DNA from: Strongylocentrotus droebachiensis
Lineage: Eukaryota; Echinodermata; Echinoidea; Camarodonta; Strongylocentrotidae
Assembly: GCA_035222895.1 (NCBI GenBank)
Contig: JAVYIG010001606.1
Span: forward strand, 186,001-250,000
DNA length: 64,000 nucleotides
Direction of reading: 5' to 3'
The translations under genes and the position numbers were made by a program. The notes beneath the pieces were generated by a model that saw only the letters and a list, made by a program, of their open reading frames with translations, had not been told where the DNA came from and ran no database searches. Each line of letters opens with the position of its first letter. The stretch's first letter is position 1. Below are positions 49,970-62,079 of this stretch, in pieces.

Positions 49970-50509
49970 TTAAAGGTACTATGTCCCTTTTGCAGCCAAC
50001 CTCAAATTCTGTAGAACTTTGCAGGAATTATGAATATGTCATGTATGTCCTATCTGTGAAATTTAAACGTTAGCAGTGTCCTCATATTCAAATTATGCAA
50101 GGAAACCCGTTTACTTGCTAGACTTCACTGTCAGACACTATTGAGTGACTGACTGGCTTTTTTTCTTCTTTGGTAATAACATACATGAAAAGAGTTGTAA
50201 AGGGTACATGAGCATTTGTCTACATCAATAACCCACTTCTTGTGATGGCCAAGATTAAACTGATTGAATCTTTGCGCAGCATAAAACGTATGACCATTCG
50301 GTACAATCGTCTGAAAATCAAGACTATTACTTTTGGGCTCTATAGCCCTAAAGTCGATTCAACAACTAATAGTCATTATTTTCCCACTTAAAGACATTTT
50401 CAAGCCCCACCTTTTTTAGGGAAGTTCTAAATAAGTATTATCTTTCAAATGCAGTTGGAATTTAACTTTTTCATTTTTTTGGCCTGCAAATGGGACATAG
50501 TACCTTTAA
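49970..50509. mobile_element. terminal-inverted-repeat miniature element, copy 2 (complete)
   Basis: Ends TTAAAGGTACTATGTCCC and its reverse complement are inverted repeats, extending through TTTGCAG with one mismatch. Both outer ends read TTAA, which fits a TTAA target duplication (piggyBac-like), though TA cannot be excluded. 540 bp, no transposase frame. The same family as 35086-35590. Confidence 0.8.
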
Positions 50510-53500
50510 AGGGCAAGTACTTTCAATAAAAGCAGAAAAAACAGACAAACCAATAAAAAAAAATTGAGCAAAATCGGATAACTAAGCAAGTTGAATTAAA
50601 GCATTCGATTAGCATGATGGATAAAGTATTAGAAGAATATGCTGAAATTTCTTAATAGAATCTGAGAACTCTTTTGTTATTGCTGTAATATAACTTTATA
50701 CACGAATCCCATGATTGGCATCTAATTTCTGTAATAAATTTGGAAATCAAGAGATTTTAGCCTCTCTTGATATTCAATATTGATTACAGTCATAAGCTAA
50801 TAATTGCTTAATTTTCAGAAGCGTATTTGCTGCCATGGCTCTTCAGAGTTGTTCAATTTTTAGTTAAACGCTTCAAAACTAAGCATACTATGCTTTCTAA
50901 AACTCATCTGAATTATTCTCTTGGGCTGATAGTAAGTTTACTGGGTTGTATGAGATTTAAATATAAGGGTTCGTTCACATATTGCCTTGCTCGGGATGTA
51001 TATAAGTCTCACATTTTATAAGGCCTTTCTTGGAGTCAAGTTTCTTGGTTGCTTAGGAATTACAGCACATCAGGTAACTAACTAAACCTTACCCAAGCTT
51101 TCTTTTTAACAGTGTTCTTGCCTTTTACCCACAAACGTTCCCACCCAAATAGACTTTAGAGATTAGTGACAAAAGGGAACCACTTTCCCATCGGCCCGGC
51201 GTTTCAAAATCAAACAGACTTGTATATGGCCGAGTCAAAAGGATAACACAAGAACCTCTTAATGTGAAGACCAAACTTAAGCGATCGCAAAGTTGTCTTA
51301 GTAATTACACTCAACACGTAGAATGAAGGAGACATGGTGAGTGTGTACATTGCTAATTCGCTAACACCATTTTGGCCCTCTTGTTCTCCATCTCGTGTTG
51401 GCACAATTTCCAGTGGTGCTACACATTCTTGGAGACACTTGTTAGGCTCGGTGTGATGGTCTGAGAAGGACAAACATGAGAAAGAAGTTTAGCTGTAAAT
51501 CAAGATGTAATCAGCATGCAGCTATTTGATTGAATACATTTCCAATCTCACTTACATAGGTATACTTTAAGGTTACTCTTAGATGTTTCGATCAATGCCT
51601 ATATGCATCGGCCGAAACATCTTTTAAAGGATGAAAGCTTTAATATTTGATATTATTATTATAAATTATTATTATCATTTTTATTCCTATTGTTATCATC
51701 ATTATTATTTGTTTTACTATTATTGTTTTTATCATCATCATCGTCATCAATATCTTTGTGATTGATTATTTTTCTCTCATAATTTGTATTTCACATGGTT
51801 TTGATAACTAAATTAGTAAAATAAAGTTAGAGCCACCTTTCAACGGGGTATCTGTAATTTTAAAAGTAACAATATCACGAGTTTTCGAGTGGCATTTTTG
51901 TCTCAAATTGATTTTGTATTTTTAAATACTTGTAATCTATAAATTCATTGAAAATTAAAATTAGATCATGTTGAAATGATTACGACATCTTAAAATCTAA
52001 AATGAATATAGATATATTAGAGGTGACTGAATTTCTGAAAACTGTCTTTTATCTTTCTTCTTATATAACTATTAGAGTATGAATATGTCATTGTGTTACG
52101 TTAGGTTCATGGCATTCTAAGTGTAGTGAGTCCTTACCACCTTCCCATGCTTACCAAGTTACAGTTTGTAACATCTAATAACTTTTTTCATATTTTTCAA
52201 TGACACCAAATCGGGTTTAAATACACTCTACCCTTTTCTCTTCATATTCAAGTAAATGATTGATAGCATTCATCTTGCTTTCTGAAAAGATACATGTAAA
52301 TCAAATTATCCATTTGTGTTAGTTAACGTCATCTTCAGTATATTCATTACTGCGATGGCCTCACAATCTTTAACGTAATTCATCTCCACCATAACCAAAA
52401 TAATCAATTTGCGATCTCTACAATTTTTATCATTCCTCATCACCGTCATCATCATCATCATCATAATCATTATCACCATCTACTTAGTTATCAACAACAT
52501 GATTATCATTATCAATAATGTTATTATCATCATTAACACCAGTCTGACGATCATGTTACCTCCATCAATACTACCATCATTATTGTCATTTTTAGCAACA
52601 TTATCAACTTCTTCAACGGTAAATTCATCCTGATCAATATCATTATCATCATCGTCATAATTGTTATCCTAACCAACATCATCACTATAGACAATAAACT
52701 CTTCGATAGTTAAAACAAAGGACAATTGAAAAATGAATAATATTTTCAGTATATACAAGTTTGCTTTTTATTTCTAATATCTTTGGAATCATTCTCATAA
52801 CGTCGCATATCTTTCAATACTGATCAAATATTCAAGAAAATCAATTGCTGTAGTTCTTGTTCGAAACAAGTCTGTTTTCTCCACACATGTACAAAATAAA
52901 TAAATGTTTTAATATGATACACCTCATAATAATTGATATCCCATTTCACCTAAATATACAGTTACGACCATTGGACACATATCTTGATACATCTAATCTT
53001 ACACTGTTTCTAATAATCTATTAGACTAAAGAATACAAATCAATGAATATTTCATACAAATGCTATCTTTGTCATGACAAAACTTGCCGGTGAAATACAC
53101 AGACACATATACGGCTATTTAAATTAAAATATCTGGACCTCTATAGCATAACAAAATCTTTAAAAGAAGGGACAGATATCTTTTTGTTTAAACAAGGATA
53201 CGCCCTCAAAGCATAAGTGTTGTCAAAGTGTCAAATTTAGCAGCATATTAAACAATTTCAATTTCAGCCATTTACCACAGGTTTCAATATAAGACTTGTT
53301 TTCCCCATTGCAATTAGGTTTGTACTTAAATACTTAAAACACCATTTCAAATTTCACAAGAGATCTACTACAATGTACTTGTTTTATATAGCTAGTGATA
53401 TTGGTGTTGGAATGAATCATTATCAGACATGCCTTTATGTCATTCTTGAAAATCGTTCGTAATTTCTTATAACCCTTTTAATATCTTAATGTGCATATGG

Positions 53501-54778
53501 GAAGAATTGTTTAGATTCATGGCATAGTTTTTACCGTGGAAGAATAATGAAATCAAATGATCATGATTTTGATCGTTGTGCGATCAACATATAACGTGGT
53601 GTTAGGTCACGATGTCACGTGACTATCTACGTCATATCTTTTCCGTTCACAATGCTGTAAATATGATCTGTGTAATAGTACAGAAATCACGATATGTTAC
53701 GTCACCATATACGTACATACCTTGAAAAAATATGTTGCCGAGCTTTCAATGTACATCTTTATATCATGGGGTAATAACATTTGGATGTGCAAGAAAATCT
53801 GAAGAAAAGTATAGGCCTACATTTATAGAAAATATAGAACTTGATTAAAATGTATTGGTTAAAAAAAGTAAGTAATCAAAACAATAAGGATGAAAAAATA
53901 ATTTTGTTGATTTCATCAAGTATATTGATAATATTGACAATGTATGCATTATCATCATCCTCATAATAATAATAATAAATAATTTTAAACTTGTCATAAA
54001 CTCTATAGTCAGAAAAGGGTGAAATAACTGACTATCCGCAATATTTCATGAATGGCAAATAATTTTGAACAATCTTATATTCTGTAAAAGGCCGGTACAT
54101 TTAGAGGGAGATTTACATTTATGTTTTTCTTGGTTAGATTTCAAGGATTCGTTAGTTATATCCATTACAAATGATACCGTATTTGAAATGGAAATTATCA
54201 CTCGTGATTTCATGAATGAAAAGAAAAACAAGGAAAATACTTTCAAGCAAATAAAGGCGCTTACCAAAATTGATATACGTCAAATTTTCGAACTTTAATC
54301 CCACTATAATATTACATAACAACAATGAAACATTGCTTTCCCAAAGCTCGAGGACAAGGCCAGAAATTTGTAAATCTAACTTGAGGCAATTTACCTTATA
54401 ATAAATTAAGCATCGTGTATCTTGCTAAAAGCCTTTCAACTGGCTTTGAACTAGTACTACGTTTCAATGTTGTTCCATTTTCATGGTATATTTTCTTTGG
54501 TATAATGTAGAGTTTATCATAATGTTAGACATCACAAATCGATCGTTCTCAAGATACAGTTCAAATGATCTCAGTCGTGTATCGTATAGTCGCTCATATT
54601 ATCATGTTAGTACAAAGATGTTTTTCCACTTGACTTCTCTATCCACTTTCACAGAGCATGTATTTCAGTAGTAACCGGATTAACTTGTAAGGGACCAGTT
54701 ACAATTTTTTTCAATTTGCATGACTTATCGCGATAACACTTGATATCGCATCATGATATCATTTTCTGTATGTTACAT

Positions 54779-54779
<1 letters not shown>
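50510..54779. other. AT-rich intergenic spacer left of NK2.2
   Basis: No gene seen. It holds an imperfect palindrome at 51581-51622 (arms AGATGTTTCG / CGAAACATCT with partly paired interior) and ATC/ATT repeats at about 51650-51745 and 52440-52690. Confidence 0.55.

Positions 54780-54812
<33 letters not shown>
54780..54812. repeat. CT microsatellite in NK2.2 3' flank
   Basis: (CT)n tract about 180 bp past the NK2.2 stop codon. No AATAAA occurs on the minus strand in the first few hundred bases after the stop; an ATTAAA variant near 54843 is the nearest candidate. Confidence 0.85.
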
Positions 54813-54992
54813 ACACACATACCTCATCATCTTGCTTCCCTGTTTAATGTCGATGACTCCGATATTGTCTATATTGGTCTGATCATTTATCAAATTTATA
54901 AAACAAAAAGTTGACAAATTATTATTTCATTTGAGGTCCTTCAAGGATCTCATGAGCAGAGTTTTGAGTTTTAAAGGATAATTTCTGGTGTC

Positions 54993-55768
54993 TCACCACG
55001 CCCATGGTTGTGCCATTGAACCTGTATACTGCATGTTGTTAGCCATCGACATGTTACTAAATGAGCTGTAGTTACTGTTGTATGGTGCCGTCACTGTTGA
55101 ATAGCTACAAGGTGACGGGTAATGTTGCATGTGTTGTAGAGATTGTGGCGCCGACACGGCTACCGAGGACGCTAGCATCGAATCTTGGTGGTGGTGGTGG
55201 TGATGATGGTGGGACTTTGCCGCTGCTGACATACACGCTGATGCTGCAGCCGCTGCTGCTGCTGCTGCTGCTCCATGTGTTCCCATGTTGGCCCCGTTCA
55301 TACCACCCAGGCCTGCATTGCAGGGTTTGCCGTCTCTCACCAGGACTGGTACGGCGACGCGTCTCGGAGAAGGTAACGGATTCAAGTCCAAGCCTTTTTC
55401 CTGGCGAGCTCGCTTCAGCTTGTAGCGGTGGTTCTGGAACCAGATCTTGACTTGCGTCGGCGAGAGACGGATAATGCTCGCCAAGTGTTCCCTTTCTGGT
55501 GCTGATAAGTATCTCTGCTGTCGGAATCGCCTCTCTAGCTCGTAAGTCTGGGCTTTGGAGAACAGGACGCGTCGCTTTCGTTTCTTTGGTGGGTCACCTG
55601 ATGATGGCGATGACGTGTCGCGACTCGCCGAGTCCCCGTCCTTGTCAGAAGCAACGGAATCGAGGTCGTCATCGTCATCTTCGTGAACCTGAGCGGATGC
55701 CGTAGTGGAAGTCGGTGATGTGGCGATGGATGAGGTGCTATTGTGAGATACGGTGTTCTGTGCCAAAG
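54993..55768 (-). CDS. nkx2.2: NK2.2 coding exon 2 (homeodomain exon)
   Basis: The acceptor is TTTTTCTTTCCAG; exon base 1 is 55768 and two bases (CT) complete the split codon (Ser179). It ends in TGA at 54993-54995. The open frame's apparent start at 55766 is a TTG inside the exon. A CAC run encodes eight His, and a mixed GCN run encodes about ten Ala. Confidence 0.93.
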
Positions 55769-58700
55769 CTGGAAAGAAAAAGAAAACGATAAAGAGAAAA
55801 TGTTAATGTCATAAGCGAAAGCAATGCCACTCCCTGCCCCAAAAAAGTCCTGATAAAAATGCCATGATAAAATGAAAATTCTTTTCTTTAACTGAGTAAA
55901 ATGCCTTGTAAACTTTTTTCTTTGCTAGATTCGCCTGAGAACGAAACTGGGTTTCAGTAAGAACACATATCTTCACCCTTAGCATTGTAGTGGAGGTAAA
56001 GTTTACTCTTTGATAAGGGACAAGTGCAATGAGTGGTCTGTCGTTCTGTTAGCTTTAATTGCCACAATACAAACAATATTATGATGATATAGGTGGAATA
56101 TAGCCTGCAATTTTAGGGTCATTTGGGCTCGTCAATACGAAAATAAAAAATGTCTGTTTTTACAGAGGTTACCTCAACTATCAGTCTTCTCTCACCCCGA
56201 GTCCCCCCGGTGTAAAAGCATAATTAGTTGACTTATTCTGGACTATGGACACACGATTCGCATTTGGTATGCGTGCTAAAGGTTACGTTGATATGGTGAT
56301 AATATTCGTGGAAAATTATCAAATTATAATGTAAGCGGTTACATGTTTTTCAAGCATACGTCTGAGTTTCCAACCACAATTTACTTGCCTTTTACAATCA
56401 TGTGGTATATATATTACGTGATTGACCGCCATAATGGTATGACAATAAACAAATGTGCATGAATTATAATAAACACTGTTTATTTCAATATATAAAATGG
56501 AACCACGATTACCTCAAACAACATTTACATTCCGGAAGCGTGTACGAAACAGCAAACTATGCGGTGCTTGATCACATAATAATTTTCGATTGTGTGAATA
56601 TATTAATAAACTTTAAAGATTTATCGTGTTTGAAAGTATTTTTTGAAATGATAGCGCATGATGATGATGAGTATAATTAGTAATAGTATCTTCATCATTA
56701 TTATTATTTTTATTGTTCTTTTTGTTATTATTATTATTATTACGTGATCATCATTGGATGAAATTTACAATTACCTTTCTAATATTGATTGTTTGTTTCT
56801 TTGGACATCCCAATTTCAGCTGTATTCAATACTTCAAGTTATTGTCTGTCAAATCATTGTGGTGAAGATAAGGCATGACAGAGAGATTGAAGATTTTTTT
56901 TTTAATAAAACATATTGAACATTTTTTAAACAAAATTATAATTACTAAATCAAATTCGCGCTTTTATTTCCCACGAACGAATCCTCCGTCAAATAAATTT
57001 AACCTCAAATGCGACCAGGTATTCTCTCAGATAATTTGCTATAAAATCGACCTCCTATAAACGGTGTTTGTAGGTCATTAATTTTGATATGCGCCTACAC
57101 GACAAGTAATGGTACTCGTTTAACTGCACGATCAGCGCTCAGCTCGAGAAGTAATTGGCTTTTAGTATTGTGGATTAATTATGTCAGTGTAGACACCGTG
57201 TTTCTCGTCTTAACCCAAAGATACAGTGTTTCTCGTCTTTACCTAAAGATACTAAACCATCACTACAGCCAATATATTTTTTCACTTAATCTTTGAATTA
57301 GCTTTGAAGACTTTGATCCCCTGTGAATTTTAGAAATAAGAATTTTTAGTGTAATTTTTGAGAACATTATTGCTATAAAGTAAAGAGTAAAATGGTAGAC
57401 AATACATTATCATTAGCATCATTATCAAAGCGCACCACCACTTCGAAATCTTAAGCGTCTTATATATTTTTGATAAATAAAAACAAGATATCAATGCTTA
57501 TATTTTGTTCTTTAAGGCACCATGAATTTAGACGCCTTAAGGCATTCAACATTTCTCATTACCTTTAAGGCAATACCATTTACAAGCAGGATGATAATTA
57601 CGAATATAGTGAATATAAAAATGTAAACAGGGTAGAGTACACCTTGGTTTCGTACACCGCATGACATGAGACCCAGTTTTCACTAGACCCTGCACCTGTT
57701 GCGAGGTGGTCCTACATAATAATAATCTGCGTCTTTATCAGACAAAACAGTTTGACCAGTAATGGAAGGAGGACAACAAGATAATGATATGAATCGTGAT
57801 AGATTGAGGGCCAAGGTGTGAAAACAGGGCACGGTAGACGAGGGCTAATGACACTTCTCAGGATTAAGTCCTGTTTGAGCTAAAGATTAGAATGATATTG
57901 AGACGTCCCGGTGAATAATATTCTATTTTTCCTTCTTCTGTTGCATTTGCGTCTGCTGTTGTCTTTCGGGTATTTTGAAGAAGGTGTGAACAAGTTAATT
58001 GATCAGGGCGCAGTGACTGGCAGCGTTTGACTCCGGGAATAAGGCAAAAAGTGCACCTGCGATGTATTTACATTAGGGTTATTAATCATGTTTGTGTACA
58101 TTCGTGTGCATGTCAACGCATTAACATGTCGCATGTGCAGTAAAACGCATCTTTATCTTTAAAGTCATACCGTTGTGATGAAATCGAAGGTATTTGTAGC
58201 TTAAGAGTAAAAAATTACTAAATCGGCAAGATGATACTCGATGAAAATGTAAACGTAAACAAAAAAATAGTTTGTGGATCCTGACAATATCCTGGCAATA
58301 TATCACGTTTTTATGAATGATATTGACGTTAAATTTCCAGTTCATTATATCTTCTGAATATTACATCGTCACCTCACGTTTATTATCTCACAAACAGTTA
58401 TCCACATATTCGTTGTATAAGAATAAAATATTCTACAAATTTTATTTAGAGTTAATAACATGTTCATAATATGTATACATGTCTATAAAATATATCGCCA
58501 TAAAACTTAAATCGATGTGATCTTTTTGTCTGAGCATAGGTCATTGGTATTTGCGTGAATAAACTCCTAAATTTTTTGATTATTTCTATATAAAATACAG
58601 GTCTTTCTAGTTAAAGCTTAACATTATTTCCGGGATTTTCATCTGTAATGGCAATTAAAATTATGTGTGTAATGATATTAAAAGGCGTTTTGCAAAGATA

Positions 58701-59903
58701 TTTCCAAGCTTTCTAAAAATAAATAATGGTTGAATTGTGCAAAACGATACCAATGTTGCAGAGTTTCGAGCAAAATGATCACCTAATGTACTAAAAGAGA
58801 AACTTCTCGCTAATATCTCTTTGTTTGTCAACTAAAACCCGTTTATTTGTTTGGCTAACAGATACTAGATTAATGCCATGAATATATCCTAATGACGTTG
58901 TCCAGAGTGAATTTATTATAGACGTCTTGATCCTGATTAATGTCGCATTTATTCTTTCTTGTATAAAATGGTAAACGGATTTATAATACCACCGTATCAA
59001 TTGACCATATATTCCAATTCTTTAGTTTTGTTGTAATTTGCATATTACATCTTGATTAGGTATTATTATCCCAAGAGTAATGGCGCAATACATAGACTTC
59101 GTCTTTTACCTAGACGTGTTGGCTTTAAAAAGCAACCAAAAAAAGTAATTGAAAAAAAAGAAAAGAAAGAAGAGATTATGACAATGCATATGAAATGACT
59201 TACCAAACACTGTAACTGTATTTACGTTAATGTTGAGACGATATAACACAACAGTGTCTGTCTGCATATTTAACAATTTGTGTATAGGATTACGAATTTT
59301 AACTCAACTTATATGATTTACACACAAATATACGCAAATTAGAAGAAATTAAAGGCAGATGAACTCACATGAGTAATGCACTGCATCGCCCCCTTGAGTT
59401 TGAAGCCATCTGGTATAGGGATTGTCACTCTGGTCGTAGATCGAATCCACACCCGTCTGTCCAGAGACCACCCCTGTGTCCACTCGACCAACTCCACCAC
59501 CTGTTGCCTGATCAGTCCCGTTATGCATCGTCTGTTTCAATGCTTCCATCTGCGAGTCTGTAAGGAATGCCTTGTCGAGCGGGAGACCGGTGATCGGGTG
59601 AGTCGCTACGGTGACCCCCGCCGCGGCGGCGGCAGCGACAGCAGCGTGTGGTAGATCCAAGATGTCTTTGACGGAAAAGCTCGTCTTGGCGGCATTCATC
59701 GCCGCATCCGTGTCTTCGAGGATGGCGGAGTTGAGTAGCTCCGCCGAGAAGAGTTTAGCGTGCTTGTTGGCGCTCTGAAGCTGACCAACGGAAGCGAAGT
59801 CCAGGGCCTGGCTATTCATGTAGGCGTGTCGGCTGGGGTGGAAACCAGGAGAAGAAAATATATAACCAGAGTCTGGTTTAGTTTGGGGTGATATCACAGA
59901 CAT
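54993..59903 (-). CDS. nkx2.2: NK2.2 homeobox transcription factor, two coding exons
   Basis: Coding sequence joins 59369-59903 and 54993-55768 on the minus strand, giving 436 aa. The TN motif ([12 protein letters not shown]) is at residues 74-85; SDNPYTRWL near 159-167 is an NK2.2 signature. An acidic linker ([10 protein letters not shown]) precedes the homeodomain at about 241-300 ([24 protein letters not shown], Tyr54). The NK2-specific domain is at about 312-328 ([16 protein letters not shown]). Poly-Ala and poly-His runs follow, and the C-terminus reads AQPWAW. Family role: nuclear regulator that recruits Groucho through the TN motif; patterns ventral neural tissue and gut endocrine cells in vertebrates. 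The oddity is about 72 residues ahead of the TN motif, which in relatives sits near the N-terminus. A TAA lies directly before the ATG, so this is the first Met unless there is a spliced leader. Met69 (59697-59699) has a better start context. Confidence 0.95.
55769..59368 (-). other. nkx2.2: NK2.2 intron (phase 1)
   Basis: A 3600-bp intron with GTGAGT and TTTCCAG boundaries. It is mostly AT-rich. It contains a 31-bp tandem duplication at about 57189-57250 and a repeat-free candidate regulatory stretch at 57500-58090. No other gene in it. Confidence 0.9.
57500..58090. promoter_or_regulatory. candidate intronic enhancer of NK2.2 with paired T-box sites
   Basis: Two identical T-box octamers AGGTGTGA (57814-57821 and 57982-57989) in the same orientation, each preceded by A; E-box CACCTG words near 57695 and 58053; TAATTGATCAG. 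Repeat-free and balanced in composition. Function is inferred from motifs only. Confidence 0.35.
59369..59903 (-). CDS. nkx2.2: NK2.2 coding exon 1 (TN-motif exon)
   Basis: Encodes residues 1-178 plus one base. The donor is GTGAGT with intron base 1 at 59368, directly after VHYS, aligning with the family's conserved pre-intron stretch. The ATG context is weak (T at -3, TAA immediately upstream). Confidence 0.9.
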
Positions 59904-60490
59904 TTAAAAGAAAATCAATCTCTTACAGGCGATGAAAAATCAACATTCATACAGGTATCCGTCAGATCGAAGTTAATAACAGTAATCCTGCACCATCCAC
60001 TTGGAAAACATCTAATATGTATCCGCACAGTGAGTATTAGATCAGGTTCACGTTGAATACATGCGCTAATTAAGTTGCGGTGTTGCAAAGAAAAAAAATC
60101 GAGTGTGATGAGGATGAGAATTCAGGCGAGGGTAGCCGAAATGAGAAACCTTTGGAGCTGATTTGTGAGAGACAGTGCGAACGCCACTAGCGCTGAAGGT
60201 AAAGTGTCACCAAGCTACTACGATAAGATATGACTCGGTCCATCGGCTGAATGGTTCAGAGAAACCCCCTTTGGTAATATCAGAGGCGACGAACTCTATC
60301 GGCAAACACACACACTCACACATTAACCCATACACACGCGCACCCTCATTGGGACTGCGATAATGGGCTATGTGGGTATACGCACGCACGTTGTTCGCTC
60401 GAGTCAGGGGTAAATAAAAAGAGGTACCAATGGCACAGTGACCGAGGGAAGGGGCGTGGCCTATGGGGGCTAAGACGCCACGAAACCTAC
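59904..60490 (-). promoter_or_regulatory. nkx2.2: NK2.2 5' UTR and candidate promoter
   Basis: Upstream of the start codon the DNA is CpG-richer. At 60420-60470 the minus strand reads GGCCACGCCCC (KLF/Sp type) and GCCATTGG (inverted CCAAT box). No canonical TATA box is at a suitable distance. A GTAAGA donor-like word near 59928 leaves a spliced 5' leader possible. Confidence 0.4.
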
Positions 60491-62079
60491 TGCCGGTTGT
60501 CCCGGTTTTACTTCATATTCTGTTAGAAATGTAGAAATATAAATAGTTATACATATTTTTCATTGCAATTTCATATTGAAGTTGATAAAAAGTATAGGCC
60601 TATCTAAGATTCACATGTTTACAAAATCTTACTCCTTATATAAATCTTTTTTGTAATATCACCTATCTAAAGTTTTAATATGGCGGACCACGGAGTCTAA
60701 AATCAACCTGATTACACATCAGTATTCACGTTGATAATTTTGTTTTTCCATATTAGTGGGTTTAAGTCAATTAATTCATTCAAATTGTGGAGTTTCTTTT
60801 TCTTTGGCAGTGGGTAGTTGCCATCTTGCCTTAGTTTTCAATAACCATTTTGAGAAAAAAATTGGCATATTCACGTTGATGAACTGATAAAGAAAATAAA
60901 CGATATTAAATAGAATATGTAAGTATTTCTACACCTCTTCGATCACCTTTATCGAATCCCCTAAATATGATAACGACTAGATAAAAAAAAGTGTTATCTT
61001 TTTTTCCAGTCAAGAAACAATGTTACCATATTTGAAAGTAACATTTCTGTGTGAAAAACGTGGAAAAAAGTTTCACAGCCTCTTCTATTATTCAATAAAA
61101 GATTTTGATAGCAACATATAACAGTGGAAAGACGTTATTTTTTTCCTTTAAAAAGGGGGACACTTTGGCGTATTTTGGAGAAGAAAATACCAATGAAACA
61201 GTCATGATCTAAAGTGATGAGAAGGGGATTAACACGAACATTTTACTGAAAAGAAAACAACTATCGACCGGATCCCGTGTCCTATAATACCAGTTCGGCA
61301 TAATTGGAAAGTTCCAATTTGCATAAATGACCAAGGTCTCTGCGAGATCTCGTGTTCGTGCTAAACCAAAACATCGAGGAGCTTAAGTGTCCTTTTTTTC
61401 TTTTAAGAAAACAGGGTGAAACTTTGTTCCACCACCTGGTTTGGGTGACGTGGAGGTATCTATAGGAGGGGATATAATCATGATAATTACCAAAGAAAAA
61501 CTTTCTGTGCTCAAAACAAAACCCGTTTCCTTTCAACAAAATGCAGGTGTGCGCAGTGATATCTCTCTGTGTCAACTAACTTAGTTATTGTCACAAGAAG
61601 CGTTTAAAGATGATCAATAATTTCTTTCTTACACAGTTAGAAGCACATTTAATATAAATACACCCTACCTATGTAAAACTAAATGAAAAAGATACAAAAA
61701 AACTGTAACTGGTACTCATTAAAATTTGCATCTGATAATTCAGTATATTGTTTTTTTGTATATCCGCAGTATGAAATCACCACCTGTTCGTTATTGTCAT
61801 TTCATTTAATTTCACACTATTAAAATGAAAGAAAAATATTCCAATAGTCAGGATACGGGATATACTTTTCGGATTTTGCCGAATGAATTCATGAGGCATG
61901 TATAATCGATGCGAGAGATGGTTCTTCTCGAGTTCTTTTTTTCGTTCTGAACTATGAGCATTGGTTGGTTCCAAGGCCAGCCAAATCTTTTCAAAAAAGT
62001 TTGCGATCCCACCCATAATGTTTCATGATACCTCATAATGTCGAGCAGTCACGGTTACTATAGATAATCCTATTTCTTA
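60491..62079. other. upstream flank of NK2.2
   Basis: Mostly AT-rich, no gene. Near 61302-61324 there is AATTGGAA-AG-TTCCAATT directly overlapping an octamer ATTTGCAT (61317-61324, POU site). Confidence 0.45.

Noticed and set aside
55061..55705. Plus-strand frames of 129 and 68 aa over NK2.2 exon 2
   Set aside because: Antisense shadows of a GC-rich homeodomain exon.
59349..59368. Extension of NK2.2 exon 1 to the in-frame stop (CEFICL end)
   Set aside because: Sequence after VHYS runs through a strong GTGAGT donor; the homeodomain exon would be lost.
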